Notes: generated by a model from the letters alone, not told the origin. Counted from the stretch's first letter, positions 23,045-34,361 are shown. The stretch is DNA of 64,000 nt from Darksidea phi (GCA_030770425.1 JASJFT010000032.1:248001-312000); one strand, 5' to 3'. A program made the numbers and translations.

Positions 23045-23074
23045 GAGAGTTGATAGGTAACGCGTCGCGAAAAT

Positions 23075-23125
23075 TTGGTGAGGGTGGCGGCTCGCTTGTA
23101 GTGGCGGCTCGCTTATAAAACATGT
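23075..23125 (-). repeat. Right terminal inverted repeat (51 bp)
   Basis: Exact inverted match to 21273-21323, followed by the TA duplication at 23126-23127. Confidence 0.92.
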
Positions 23126-23127
23126 TA

Positions 23128-25099
23128 TCTCTGAGCGAAACTGTTCTTCTCTATAGCCAACAATCCGCGGTAGCGTAGAGGAAAGATGTCCTATCGTATC
23201 TTCCAACCGAGTATTCTTAGTCACTGATTCCACTGCGTTCCTCATCGTCTTAGTAATTGTCGTCTGTTGAACACTATTGCACAACACAAGGCACTACGTA
23301 AGATGCGCGCTCGAACTCACACAGTACGAGAACGGTGCAAGCCATTACGCCAGCAGCAATACAACAGTCCACCTTTTCAGTCGAGCACTGCCCTCGGTCG
23401 GACTCATTCCCATGTTCTAATTACCTGTTGAACAGACATCGCAACCGCAGCGCGTCTTGGTGTTGAACGCTCAAATCACGGACCGAAAGCTACCGACTTC
23501 CTAATCTAGTAGTCAGTCTCTACCCCTGCACATAATCTTACCCGCATGTGCACAGGCCTCCCGTCGCCTTCTCGGTTTCCTCACGAACGCCGGTCTGATT
23601 TCTACTTTCGCATAAGCAACCCTAGTAACGAAGGACTCCGCACCGCTACACAGCCACCATGCAAGAGCAAGCATTCCCCTCCGTCTTCGAAAGCTTGAAC
23701 CACCGCCCACGCCTGTCACTCGACTCCCTGACCTATCATTCACGTCCAAATTCCACAGAAAGAGCACTCCAGGAATTCATTTCCGGCCTATCTGCACGTC
23801 TCTCCCAAGACGAACGGACGCGCAAGTTACGCGACCGTTGTACAGGTGACCTTGACTGCTTTTGGAGCATTTGAAATACATCATGGAGCCTTAAGGCGTC
23901 TTGGCCTATGTATGGTGTTTGATGAGATCGTGATAAGTTGCGTTCGACTAAGAGTGGAGGTGGAGGGCATTTCTGGGGCAAGGAGCGCATCTCGCCGTTT
24001 TCTTGCTCAACATATGGGAGTATAGTAGTCTATTAGACAACCAAACTGTAGCTCTGGTGTCGTTACATCCCTTCTGCATTCGAGTACCAAAGCACAACTA
24101 CGTTCTATGAGGACGGACGCTGCAAGCCATCACTATATACTACATAGTTATAGAGCGTCTGGTGCCTCACGCTTGTTTACCGGTTTCGAAAAAGAAGCCA
24201 AACCTCTCATTCCTCGTCTACCAATCACAAACATGCAATTATCGTCGCCCATGGAAGAAAATAAAAGACGATTGGAGCATATTCCACTTTGTTTCGAGCG
24301 GCGAACACGAACGCAGCACATCTTTCAACCACCAAATCTCGAACCCTCCGTGTAGCTGCAATCTCTGATTTTGTTCTGGAGCACACGTTCTAAGATCATG
24401 TGATCCTCGTTTTCAGTTTTAGAGCAACTCTCTCAATAGAACAGACTCGAGTTTAGGAGAAGGACTGGAGGATGGAACGACGAGGGGAAGCCGATGGGAA
24501 GAAGGGAGCTTTATATATGCATTTCTACCATCGACACTTCCTAACGCGGGTGGGTGATACGATCACTCCAACGCGTTTAAGCGTGCTAGTCTATTGAGCA
24601 GGCACACGCCCCGTATTATCTCCATGAAAGAACTCCAACCCGTAAGACACACATATGTTGTCGTTGTCCCAATCTTAGAATCGCCGGAAGTGTAGAGGTA
24701 CTCCATGAAACAGCATTCCTTGATGTTACTTTTTGGAAACTATAGCACATTGTTTACCTGCACAGGTTCTAGTGCCATGTCTCGGTCTAATTCAGCTTAA
24801 AATTGGGGGCCAAAACATAATATCTTGATAAATCTTGATAATAGCTAGGCCTACTACTCTAAGGCTTTAATTAGACGCTTTGAATAGGTAGTAAAGCCTA
24901 AATATAGAGTTTTAGGTTATTTTATTAAGTCATTGTTAAGATATTAAGGTGCGGTTTTTCTGATTTTTGGTGGTTTTTGGGCTGCGCAGGGTGCTGGGGT
25001 GCGCAGCTTGCTGGTGAAACACGTTACACCAGGCAGCAGTCTGCCGTCTTCTACACCTATATCGGACAGTCCCAACCTATTCCACTGGGATAATACATC
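23128..25099. other. Intergenic, with one weak small ORF and an AT-rich relic
   Basis: Right flank of the transposon. A 71-codon frame at 23659-23874 (+) starts in a strong context (GCCACCATG) and reads MQEQAFPSVFESLNHRPR; it could be a small gene, but nothing supports it further. About 24795-24960 is an AT-rich block (TTGATAAATCTTGATAATAG and similar) typical of a RIP-degraded repeat. No other feature seen. Confidence 0.45.
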
Positions 25100-27104
25100 A
25101 TGGCATATCGGTACATTCCACTTTCAGACCAAAGGGCAGAAATAAGGGTCGCCGAACTGCAGCCTGGGGCTTACGACGATGAGATACGCATATCCTTCCG
25201 CGTAAGGCAAATCGAAGTTGGGACACTTGAACTGCAATCGGTGAGTTCAGGACATGTGGTTGGCGGGGAAGGTTCAGTTAATTCGCTAGAAGTCTTTCCC
25301 ATATGAAGCGCTTTCATACGCCTGGGGCACCAGGGACGACCTTTCGCAAGTTCGTGTCGCCGACAGCGAGACAGACCACGGCATAATAAGCGTTACTCAA
25401 AATCTAGATATTGCGCTCCGGCACCTTCGGCTCAAGGAGCGTTCACGGCCGATCTGGGTAGATGCTCTTTGTATCGACCAATCCAACGATGACGAGAAGG
25501 GCCAACAAGTCGCCATGATGGGGATCGTGTTTTCGTCAGCCCATAATGTAGTAGCCTGGCTTGGCCCGGAAGCAGACAACAGCAATGGCGCATTGGAAGT
25601 CCTGAGACAAATAGCTCATCATGTTAAAATGAAGGAGCCTGAATGGACAGATCGGAATGTTTCAATACCGTTCCACGCAGGTGAGCTTGAGCACGTGTGT
25701 GCGCTGTTGGAACGACCCTACTTCGAACGGCTATGGATTAGGCAGGAGGTTATCCTTGCAACAAGTGCCTTCGTGAAGTGTGGGCAGCGGCAAATGCTAT
25801 TCAAGGACTTCCAATTGGCCATTCGTTGTCTGTACGAGAAATCATACAACTCCTCCGCCATCCCAAAAGTTCAATGGATCAATTTCAACAAGGCGAAACG
25901 CATCGCAAAGCACGCTTGTTGCACGAAAGCAGGGGAATATGACTACCCAGAATTACGGAACATGTTGCGCGAGGCCAAATGTCAGGACCACCGGGATAGG
26001 ATTTACGCCGTATTAAGGCTTTTGGATTACGAAGATCAAGAGTTGGCCATTGAACCGGACTATACACGAACCGTAGAAGAGCTATACGCCGATGTAGCTC
26101 GCCGGGTATTAGTTAATCGCCACCATCTAAGACTCCTTGAGACCTGTGAGCTTTCATCAAGGGTTTTGGATATACCGAGCTGGGTTCCGGATTGGTCGAA
26201 TCGCATGAACTCACCAAAAATACCGTATTCAAATTGGAGCGCTTGCGGTTGGATCTCCGCACAAAGTACCACCACGTGCATGGACAAAATTTCTGTTGCA
26301 GGCGTCGCAGCAGCCCGAGTGGAAAGGATTATTGAGATCAAGATTAGTGAGGACACTTGGGAAAATGAATCAGAATTTCAGATACTGCGAGATCTGCAAT
26401 CATCGGTTCAAGCCTTGGGTATCCAGAGAGGATCCTTCTCTAGCTCGGTGGAAAGTCACTGCCGCGCCTTGGTAGCTAACCAATTTTCCGATACCTACTG
26501 GCCAGCAGACCATAGCACACCGGACTTCGAAGACAGCAAGAAGGCCTTGGAGAAGTTTTGGTCATCCGATCTAAATTTGAAGTGGCATGTGGACTTGTCG
26601 AACCAAAAGAACCAAACGAACCTAAAATATTGGCGGTATTGCCGCTATCATCTCATCGGCCGTTGTTTTATTTCGGCAACTGGAGGCTACGTCGGGCTTG
26701 CACCAGTCGGCACTCAGCCAAACGACGTTATTTGCGTGTTGCTAGGCTCCAGTTTACCCGTAGTCTTGCGGCCCGTCTTGGAAACTCCGTCAGGAAAAAG
26801 TTGGCAGGTGGTTGGCGTCTGCAATGTGGACGGCCTCATGAATGGCGAGGCGATATACGGCGGCAAACTTTCCAGCCATTATCTACCCGTGTGGCGTAAA
26901 GATCCAGACTATGATATGATCGATAGGTCCTGGTTGGCTCTGTATGATTCAAGAACGCGAAACTTGAACACCGACCCCGCCAAAATTCTGACCGAGATGG
27001 GCATCAAAGTGGAAAGCTATCAGAGAGACCCTCACTTGCTCGAGGTGTTGCCGGAGACTTTGCGTGCTGCTGGAGTGGCTCTGCAAGATTTCACACTTGT
27101 GTAG
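25100..27104 (+). CDS. HET-domain (heterokaryon incompatibility) protein
   Basis: Predicted cytosolic 651-aa protein of the fungal allorecognition class. Exon 1 is 25100-25240; a 49-nt intron (GTGAGT to CTAG at 25289; an acceptor three bases later is also possible) leads to exon 2, 25290-27104. The HET domain spans about residues 45-200: FPYEALSYAWGT, the ALRHLR helix, IWVDALCIDQSNDDEKGQQV, and VVAWLGPEADNS, followed by RLWIRQEVILA. Downstream motifs YAVLRLL, IEPDYTRTVEELYADVAR and IPSWVPDWS are usual in this class, as is the C-terminal GDDV-like block (QPNDVICVLLGSSLPVVLRP). No NACHT, WD40 or ankyrin part is attached. It lies between a transposon, an AT-rich relic and a pseudogene, a typical accessory setting. 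Confidence 0.93.
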
Positions 27105-27731
27105 CATCGGCCTTTCTTCATTGAATTTACCCGTGGTCATCTCCATCGGAGCGGATGAGCAGTGTTGGCAAATACGTGCAAATTCTTGCATGGGCCACAC
27201 TAAATGCTTGCCTACATCTCCACAAGCAAGTGAGAATCATGTTCATTTTGGGGTGGAGCAAGATAGCTGTTAAACGAAATCATGAATTGCAAGCTGACAA
27301 GCCGATAGTGATACTGCAAAAGACGCGCAACCGAGCATCAATGTCCCCATAATCGACAATCCACCACACTATGAGAAAAAAGGCAGAGAGTTGAGCCAGG
27401 TTGTACCTCGACAACTAGCGCGATCCCCAAAACAACACTTCTTTTACGCACGTTCGACGTCTTCGAAGATACTATATATGATGTGTTGGCTCTCTTTCAT
27501 CGAGTAACTAGTAGAAATATATCCATTAATGTGTTTACATGCCTATTTCATTACTGGCTCGGAGTTTCACATACATATTTTCCTATCAGACCGTCACTAA
27601 ACCAAAAATTGCGAGGACTTTATTTGGCGTATAGCCCATCATAAAACGTCAAGGAACGAAATGAAATTGACTTATTCCAGCAGTAATACGTCAACTGCAA
27701 TCACAGGCGGCACCCGAAATGTTATGCTTTA
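27105..27731. other. Intergenic, nothing recognised
   Basis: 3' flanks of the HET gene and of the convergent pseudogene. Moderately AT-rich; no feature seen. Confidence 0.5.
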
Positions 27732-28598
27732 CTATAACAATATCTTGATGGACGAGCTATCTTCATAATAGGGATCATCATCCGCTATGCGCTTGGCTGC
27801 TCTCTCTTCTTGCTCAGCATACTTCGCTTCATCATCGGAAACCATCCTCTCCGATGGCGTTTCTGATCTTTTGCGCTTCTCGATTCCAGGAAGAATAGAG
27901 TGCGTGACAAGTGCTCTTTGTCCTTGGATCTTGTCTTCAGCAGCAGCAAGATACTGACAAAGCTCCTGAGTGGACAAAATTATCTCTTGCCGTTCGTCAC
28001 TGAGTGCATCCTTCGTAAGTTCTTCACAAGCAAAGTCGGTCAGTTGAAGTCGTAGGCCTGGATGGTACGTAGGATTTTCCTTGTCGTCACGGAATGCCTA
28101 TAAAGAAATGTCAGGAACGGAAGACGAACAAAACTTAGGTAGATTAGGTAATACCTCGTCCGCAATTTCCTGGGCCACTCTTACTTCATTCCCATCTGTG
28201 GTACTGATCACATGTCGTGTACTACTATAGATATACGAACGACAAGATAACCACTTTCTCTACTATAATTATACCTACTACATCTCTATCCTTAGTAGCC
28301 GTTAGTTATTTTTTCTAGAAATGTACCGTGTCGTGTCTTTAACGTATCCCGACAGTACCTCGTCTCGCTTAAGCTGACGCTCTATTTTATCGTAATTTCC
28401 TTCTACAAGCTAAAACTCTATCTATAGGTATCGCTTAATGTGCCTTCTGGCTCGGATCTCTTCGAAGAGCGCGATGACTCGATGGACCTGCGCGACCGGC
28501 TTCTCGTCGGTCGGCGGCGGCGTCAAAGGGTAATTTGCGAAACTCGAAAGCGGCGTGGTATTGGGGTTCTGTGTTATGGGGGCCTGTGACGAAGACAT
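27732..28598 (-). pseudogene. Decayed member of a fungal hypothetical family (possible PD-(D/E)XK-like)
   Basis: The start (28598, MSSSQAPITQNPNTTPLSSF, then VHRVIALFEEIRARRHIKRYL) and the end (QEIADE, then FRDDKENPTYHPGLRLQLTD, TQELCQYLAAAEDKIQGQ, acidic tail) read well and belong together. Between them, after in-frame TAG stops, the sequence reads EGNYDKIERQLKRDEVLSGY, then dissolves into AT-rich DNA full of TAG/TAA (about 28200-28330) before STTDGNEVRVAQ. One intron (donor GTATTA, acceptor TTTATAG near 28098) is still visible. Compared with what I remember of the family, the central part, where a nuclease-like core would lie, is missing. RIP-type decay plus an internal deletion best explains this. 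Function unknown; the nuclease link is inference. Confidence 0.65.
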
Positions 28599-28932
28599 AG
28601 CCGTATCTTGGACTGCATCGCGAAGTTGCACGATGGCTGTCGCAAGACTGATCGCGACTTAGATGCTAGTCGTTTGGCTGATGCAACAACGCCATGCTCG
28701 CGCGGGTGGCACGTGCCTGTCCAATCACGTCCTCAGGCCAACTAGTTGTTGGTCTGAGCGCACCAAGTCTGGCAAGATTATATCAGAAACTAATAGAATG
28801 CGCAATCGCGGTCGACACTTGCATGGCACTATTGAATAACATCCACACCTGGGAAAGATATCGATCGACCAAAAGACCGGAAGTTACACGTCTTGCAGCC
28901 TCATCTCATTCCGCATAGTGTCAAACGCACAT

Positions 28933-29664
28933 TTAGCTAATCCTGTTCGCTCCAGTCGTGAAGCCGAAGCTACTCGCACCAGCAGCCTCCCTCTTGTCCA
29001 GTGCCGCCCATATGGTCAATATGGCACCCAAACCGGTGATAGCAGCCCGCGCTAGGTTCAGCGTCGCCCACTTATCAAGCAACGCGTGTACATTCTCGCC
29101 GCTCGCGACCCCCGCCTCGACGCCCTTGTCCTCCAGAGACTTGCTCGCGAGCAATTGAGCCTTCTCCGCGAGTTTGTCGTTGACCGGGCCGATGACGAAG
29201 ATGGTGAATGGCATGATGCTGGGGAAGAGGATAGTTGCTGCGACGTTGAGCTTGAAGGGCAGTGACGAGGAGTCCTCTGCGCAAGGTTAGCGAATACTGG
29301 AGGGGTGTGGGGCGGAGGGGTAGGCATACGATGGTAGGCGACGTAGGCAGTGCTCAAGGCGCTCACGATTGAGAGCGGGATACCGAAGCGCTTGCCTGTG
29401 TCGTACACCTTTTTCCATTGCCGTGCCGCGAGCGGAGCAGGCGCCATCATCAGGGCGGGGACACTGACGAAGGAGATCGAGGCATTACCGCCTGCACGTG
29501 GTCAACTTGTAACTCGGGGACTTGGACATTGTGGAAAGCTTCAATGCTGCGCTCTACGATGAGTACTTACCGAGGAGGTAGGTGCTAGCAGTGATGCCTA
29601 CGGCTTGGGCGATGAGGAATCCCGCCGGTGGCCGCTCGTTGAAGAGGTAGCCTGCAGTAGCCAT
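28933..29664 (-). CDS. DUF1772 membrane protein (anthrone oxygenase / HypC-like)
   Basis: 199-aa protein from three exons (29664-29571, 29491-29330, 29276-28933), introns of 79 and 53 nt. Four hydrophobic segments fit the DUF1772 fold: GFLIAQAVGITASTYLLGG, SISFVSVPALMM, GIPLSIVSALSTAYVAYH and LNVAATILFPSIMPFTIFVI, then the conserved GPVNDKL and a last helix (LARAAITGLGAILTIWAAL). The motif PFTIFVIGPVNDKL is the family hallmark. Related proteins oxidise anthrones in aromatic polyketide pathways, but many DUF1772 proteins sit outside such clusters and no polyketide synthase is present here, so the substrate is unknown. It shares a 600-bp divergent promoter region with the DUF7053 gene at 30263. 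Confidence 0.88.
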
Positions 29665-30262
29665 TGTGATTGCAATTGGGAATTGAAAGGCTGTCTCTCA
29701 GAGTGTCTAATGTCTTAGCTTAGAGGACTGTGGGAGAAAGGAAGCTCTTGTCAGCTTCGGTCGTCTAGTTTGTTTGGGGTGATGGCATGTCGTCCCTTAC
29801 GTCAGATGTGAGGACGCGCTATCGCGTTTCGGGCTGACGTGCAAAGCACAACTCAGATGCAACAGCTGACGGCCATGATGCTCTAGAAAGGACATGGTAT
29901 TTATTCCTACCCAAAGGGTACATAAAGTCTGCTACTAGTCATTGTTGCTGAAAGGGGTTCGTGCGAGACTTTAAACGTATCGCTGAGTGAGGGGCTGAAA
30001 CGATACGCATGTAGCGACATGTAATCTTCAAAAGGGTGCGTCGCTCCCTTTGTATCGATATTCTCCAGCTTCCAAAGTCCCAGTGGACAAACCCATCGCC
30101 TGTAATCACTCTCAGCACCTGGACGTGCATGATATCACCTCGGTCAGCCACACAGCCCCGCCCGCAGCATACAAAAGTACTGGTACCTCCACCCAGCGCA
30201 TCGGACTACCGCGAGGGGGTTAAGACGGAACTAGAGATCACAGCGAGACAGCCTATCCCACC
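29665..30262. other. Divergent promoter region
   Basis: Roughly 600 bp between the starts of the DUF1772 gene (minus) and the DUF7053 gene (plus). No further gene seen; no regulatory motif that I can name. Confidence 0.5.
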
Positions 30263-30861
30263 ATGTTCTGTACGTACCAATGCTACCAGTTGGCTAGCCA
30301 CTGTTGACAACCGCTTACCCACTGCTAGCTCTCAGTACGACGGCAAACCTCTACCATGTCACACTCCTACCGCCAGGGACGACCTTTGAAGCCGCAATGG
30401 CACTCGTACAAAACCACGACCTCCTCATAAAACTCGACCCCGAACACGCGCACTACGAAACGCTCCCCCCAGACCCCGACGCAGACCCGCGCACCAAGGG
30501 CTACAAAGTAACAGACCATATGCACACGCTGCCCAAGGGTCTATGGGACACCACTGTGACCTTTGAATCGCATATCACGAACACGGAAGACGGCGTCGAG
30601 TGGGTTGTCAAAGCGCCACTGGGACTGGTGCAGAAGACTACGTGGAGAATTCTGAGGAGCGAGGATGTGGGCAAGGGGAAGGAGAAAGTCATTAGTGACG
30701 ACGAGAGCGAGCATAAAAGTGAATGGTGTTTGGTGGAAGATGCGGAGATTAGAGCGTCGAGGCTGTTGCTGGGAACTGTGAAGGGGAAGTGTGAGAGTAA
30801 TTGGAGGGGGGTACATGAGAGGTTCATTGGACATTTGCAGGGTGTGCCTGTGAAGGCGTAG
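30263..30861 (+). CDS. DUF7053 family protein
   Basis: 179-aa protein with a tiny first exon (30263-30269, encoding MF plus one base), a 59-nt intron (GTACGT to GCTAG) and one main exon (30329-30861). Spliced start: MFSLSTTANLYHVTLLPPGT, followed by LVQNHDLLIKLDPEH, KVTDHMHTLPKG and a beta-rich part (VTFESHITNTEDGVEWVVKA) ending in ESNWRGVHERFIGHL. This agrees with the fungal DUF7053 family, whose layout recalls START/SRPBCC-like ligand-binding folds. No signal peptide. The role is unknown. The unspliced frame would open in an unnatural context, so the microexon start is preferred. Confidence 0.8.
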
Positions 30862-32243
30862 CATTGGTTAGACGTCTTGCATGTTTGGCGTTGATGGCGT
30901 CTTCAGCCAGCTGCATGTTGAAGCATTGCATTTGATTCTTGGGCAGTGAGCACGGGGCCCCGCCTTGCCGAAGCAGGGCGTTCCATCCCCTCCCCAAACT
31001 CGCAATCAAGGCACACTGCAACCTCTTCGAGCGCGATAACAGCCAGAGATAGCGAAGCAAGTTTCTATAGCCTCGCATCTTCAGTGAATGGGCATGTGGA
31101 CTCTGCTAGCCTCGTCGCCATGCCAAAGGGTCAGATGGCTGAGGACGCTGGCTGAGGAAGCTGGCTAAACCCTGCATTCCACGGCAAGTCAGGCGAGCCC
31201 ATGGGGGTCGGCTTAACACAGCGACGAATCACTCCGAATCTTTCCTCGAACTCGTCCATGCCAACAGCGAACGGAACGCTGGAGATACATGTGGCTGGCC
31301 TGAGCATCACCCGCGTCAGCATCTCGGCGGTGCAAGCGGTGCTTTTTATTGTTTGTGAGCCGGACCCCGGGCAGTACAAGCACTCAGCGAGGCATTTCTT
31401 CGAGAGGGTCCCCGTTGCCGCGGTGCCTAGCTGGGGCCATCCCTATGCCCGCTCGCCTGCTGTCGGCCCAGATTGGCGGGATAGCTGCATCCAGAAGCTG
31501 GAACGGGCCTGGGGGAAAGAAAAGCGACGAGGGCGTCTTACCCTGCATACGCTCAGGGGCGATCCCCTCGGAGCAGCCGTCGTCAGATCGAAGTAAGAAG
31601 CTGTGCGTTTGCTGAAGGCCCTTTGCAACGCGAAGCTGGAGTCCTCACGCGACGGGCTGTGGGCGTACACTGTTTCAGGAGCGGACCGGGCTGGAATGGT
31701 CGCTTGACCAGCTGCTGGTCCTGGTGATGTCTGTGGTGGTGGTCGACCAGCGTGTTTCGAGGTGGCATGGCCCACGTGCCTATCGATAGCGATAACGGGC
31801 CTTATCCGACCCTGTATAAGCCGCGACCGTCTCCGCTGCACAGCGAACTGTGCAACTGGAACCTGAGGCTGCTCTCCCACACTTTTATTCCATGTCTCTC
31901 TGCACCTCGGAGGAGCACAAGCTGTCGATGCTGCCTCTTTGTCTGGCCGGCTGAAGACTCGTCTATTTACGCCTCATTGTTCGGGCAGCCTCCCGTCAGC
32001 GCGGACCAAGCCCCCGCATCCCAGGGCTAGAACTGTATAGCGGGAGTCCAAAATCCCTCGCCCAGCCGCTGCTACGGCGAACGACTCACTCTTGACACTC
32101 GTTCATTGCATCCAAGGGCTGTGTTGCGCTGTCACTTTCCTCGGTTCTGACAATTCAACGCGTTGGATCACGACATCACGATCCATCATTCCCCGCTCCC
32201 GGCCCGCCCGACCACCCACACCGCGAATCCCCAACGCATCACC
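30862..32243. other. Intergenic / long 5' leader of the F-box gene
   Basis: About 1.4 kb of GC-rich sequence. Open frames on both strands between 31200 and 31880 have no family resemblance and probably reflect composition. The stretch just before 32244 (CTCCCGGCCCGCCCGACC and similar) looks like a C-rich leader. Confidence 0.5.
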
Positions 32244-34361
32244 ATGGAGCCGTTGTCAATCGACTCGGTCGTAGTCAACACTCCTCACGACTTGACGCCC
32301 GCCGATCCTGCCATTCCTCCCACCCCTCCCACCGAAGCCATCCACATCGAGCAGCCGAAGCTCAAGGGCCGACACCGACTTCTACATGGTCTACAACGAA
32401 TGGGCTCCTCGCCGTCGCTGGCTGGCTTGAGCAGATCGCGCTCGCACAGCCTGAGGGGCACCGGGAAGGCCTCAATGTCGTGCGTCTCGTTGGCGACGGC
32501 TGGCTCGCCCTATGGCCATTCCTACGGAAGCTCCTACTCGTCGGAATTGTCGGCGGGCTTCTCGACGGCCCCAACCTCTGTTGCGAACAGTTTACCCGGA
32601 AGTCCTCTGTGCGATGAGAAGGTACGCTTCCGCATCATCAGTCCCGATGGCCCGACTTCCGTCTCTGTGCCCTTGGAACTGCAATCGGCGTCCAGGGAAG
32701 ACACCGAGGTCGAGAGCGATTACTTCTCGCGACCCATCAAGAAGAAGCCCGAGCGACGGCCCAGCTTCAACTTTTGGGGGGATATGCCCCCGGAGATTCG
32801 CATGCAGATTCTCCGATACCTCAAGCCGAAGGAGATTGTACGCTGCTCGGCTGTCTCCAAGTCATGGAACGCCATGTGCTTTGATGGCCAACTATGGAGT
32901 GATTTGGATACCTCGGAATTTTATCGCGACATCACCGCTGGAGCTCTTGTCAACATCATCACATCTGCAGGACCTTTCGTTCGAGACCTCAACCTTCGGG
33001 GCTGCGTACAACTGAGAGAGCAGTGGTACAAGGAAGGGCTGATTGACGCCTGTCAAAATTTGGAAAACTTCTCCATTGAGGGGTGCAGAATTGATAGGAC
33101 GTCGATTCACTTCTTCTTGCTCCAGAACAGCAGGCTCGTCCATGTAAATTTATCCGGCCTAGCGGGCGCAACCAATGCCGCCATGAAAATCCTCGCGAAC
33201 CACTGCCCAAGGGTGGAACATCTGAACATTTCATGGTGCAACAACATTGATACCCGCGGTCTCCGAAAGGTGATTGAAGGGTGTCCAAGGCTAAAAGATC
33301 TCCGCGCTGGTGAAGTGCGAGGCTGGGACGACGTCGAGTTCATGTCTGAGTTGTTCAAGCGCAACACGTTGGAAAGACTTGTTCTCATGCACTGCGACAG
33401 TCTCAACGACGACTCACTAACTGCTCTTATCGAGGGTGTCGATAGTGACGTCGATATTCTCACCAACCGCCCAATTGTACCTCCTCGACGACTCAAACAC
33501 CTTGACCTTACTAGGTGTCGTGGAATCACTGATGATGGTGTCAAATCTCTCGTTGGAAATGTTCCTTATTTGGAAGGCCTACAACTGTCGAAATGTCACA
33601 GTCTGAACGACGCCTCCTTCGTCTCGTTACTTCCTACACTACCCGTTCTCACCCATTTGGATATGGAAGAGCTCGATAGCCTCACCAATGAGGTTTTGAA
33701 AACGCTTGCCATGTCGCCTTGCGCACCCCATCTACAACATCTTTGCATCTCTTACTGCGAGCTACTGGGTGATTCTGGGATGCTTCCTGTACTCAAAGCT
33801 TGTCCAAAGCTTTCCTCGCTTGAGATGGACAACACCCGCATCTCGGATCTAGTTCTTGCAGAAGCTGCCGCCTGCATTCGCACACGCAACCGTTCCGCGA
33901 GGGCGCTCACCGGAACCGAACGCCCCAGCATCGGCCTTCGTATCGTAGCTTACGACTGCGCCAACGTTACATGGACCGGCGTCCGTGAAGTTCTCTCCAG
34001 GAACGCGGAGATCACCCGCCCTTCTCCTACCTCGCCTTCTACCATGCCAACTTATCCGCGCGAGATCATAGGACTGAAATGCTTCTACAACTGGCAGCCC
34101 ACCGTTGAAGAGCACACGAAGCGCGTTCTAAGAGGCGATTTTGCCGCCGCAGCGCGCTTGGAGCGCAAATGGGCTGATTGGATGATGCTGAACGAGGAGG
34201 CAGGCATGGGTGGTGCGGGCGCTCGGCGTCGACGTAGGAGAGCTCGCGAAGCCCAGCTTATGCATGCTGATGAAGAGGAGGGTGGCGCTGGTGCTGCCAC
34301 TGGTGGTACCAATCGCCGTCGTCGAGCTCGAAGTGGTCCGGGCGGTTGTATTGTTATGTGA
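32244..34361 (+). CDS. F-box / leucine-rich-repeat protein with C-terminal CaaX box
   Basis: Substrate-recognition subunit for an SCF ubiquitin ligase, 705 aa, single exon. I start at 32244 because this ATG has a strong context (ATCACCATGG); the frame continues upstream without another ATG. Residues 1-175 are a Ser/Pro-rich linker (SRSRSHSLRGTGKAS). The F-box is at about 177-220 (FWGDMPPEIRMQILRYLKP, then VRCSAVSKSWNAMCFDGQLW). Some ten cysteine-type LRRs follow (VRDLNLRGCVQL, VEHLNISWCNNIDTRGL, LKHLDLTRCRGITDDGV, LQHLCISYCELLGDSGM). The end is basic and Gly/Ala-rich and closes GGCIVM, a CaaX prenylation motif with Met (farnesyl type). Pof2/Fbl2-like fungal proteins are the nearest relatives I can name. 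Membrane anchoring is inferred from the CaaX box. Confidence 0.92.
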   Translation: MEPLSIDSVVVNTPHDLTPADPAIPPTPPTEAIHIEQPKLKGRHRLLHGLQRMGSSPSLAGLSRSRSHSLRGTGKASMSCVSLATAGSPYGHSYGSSYSSELSAGFSTAPTSVANSLPGSPLCDEKVRFRIISPDGPTSVSVPLELQSASREDTEVESDYFSRPIKKKPERRPSFNFWGDMPPEIRMQILRYLKPKEIVRCSAVSKSWNAMCFDGQLWSDLDTSEFYRDITAGALVNIITSAGPFVRDLNLRGCVQLREQWYKEGLIDACQNLENFSIEGCRIDRTSIHFFLLQNSRLVHVNLSGLAGATNAAMKILANHCPRVEHLNISWCNNIDTRGLRKVIEGCPRLKDLRAGEVRGWDDVEFMSELFKRNTLERLVLMHCDSLNDDSLTALIEGVDSDVDILTNRPIVPPRRLKHLDLTRCRGITDDGVKSLVGNVPYLEGLQLSKCHSLNDASFVSLLPTLPVLTHLDMEELDSLTNEVLKTLAMSPCAPHLQHLCISYCELLGDSGMLPVLKACPKLSSLEMDNTRISDLVLAEAAACIRTRNRSARALTGTERPSIGLRIVAYDCANVTWTGVREVLSRNAEITRPSPTSPSTMPTYPREIIGLKCFYNWQPTVEEHTKRVLRGDFAAAARLERKWADWMMLNEEAGMGGAGARRRRRRAREAQLMHADEEEGGAGAATGGTNRRRRARSGPGGCIVM

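Larger units (their letters stand above)
21273..23125. mobile_element. Fot1/pogo-like (Tc1-mariner superfamily) DNA transposon, complete but inactive
   Basis: About 1.85 kb bounded by perfect 51-bp terminal inverted repeats (21273-21323 and 23075-23125, starting ACATGTTTTATAAGCGAG) and flanked by TA on both sides, the superfamily's target duplication. Each terminal repeat holds two tandem copies of a roughly 17-bp subrepeat (AAGCGAGCCGCCA-), possible transposase-binding sites. A single transposase-like reading runs on the minus strand but has several stops, so it cannot move by itself. Perfect end repeats with a decayed interior could fit a copy still mobilisable by an active relative, or simply a fairly young copy. 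Confidence 0.92.

Noticed and set aside
23290..23355. tRNA-like sequence on the minus strand (TGGCGTAATGG as an A-box, GTTCGAGCG as a B-box)
   Set aside because: Spacing between the boxes is short, the T-loop would have 8 nt, and no acceptor stem pairs. At most a tRNA-derived relic.
28933..30861. Secondary-metabolite cluster around the DUF1772 (anthrone-oxygenase-like) gene
   Set aside because: No polyketide synthase, thioesterase or tailoring enzymes next to it; neighbours are a pseudogene and a DUF7053 gene.
31201..31880. 131- and 145-codon open frames on opposite strands
   Set aside because: Overlap each other in GC-rich DNA, lack conserved motifs and look like part of an upstream or leader region.
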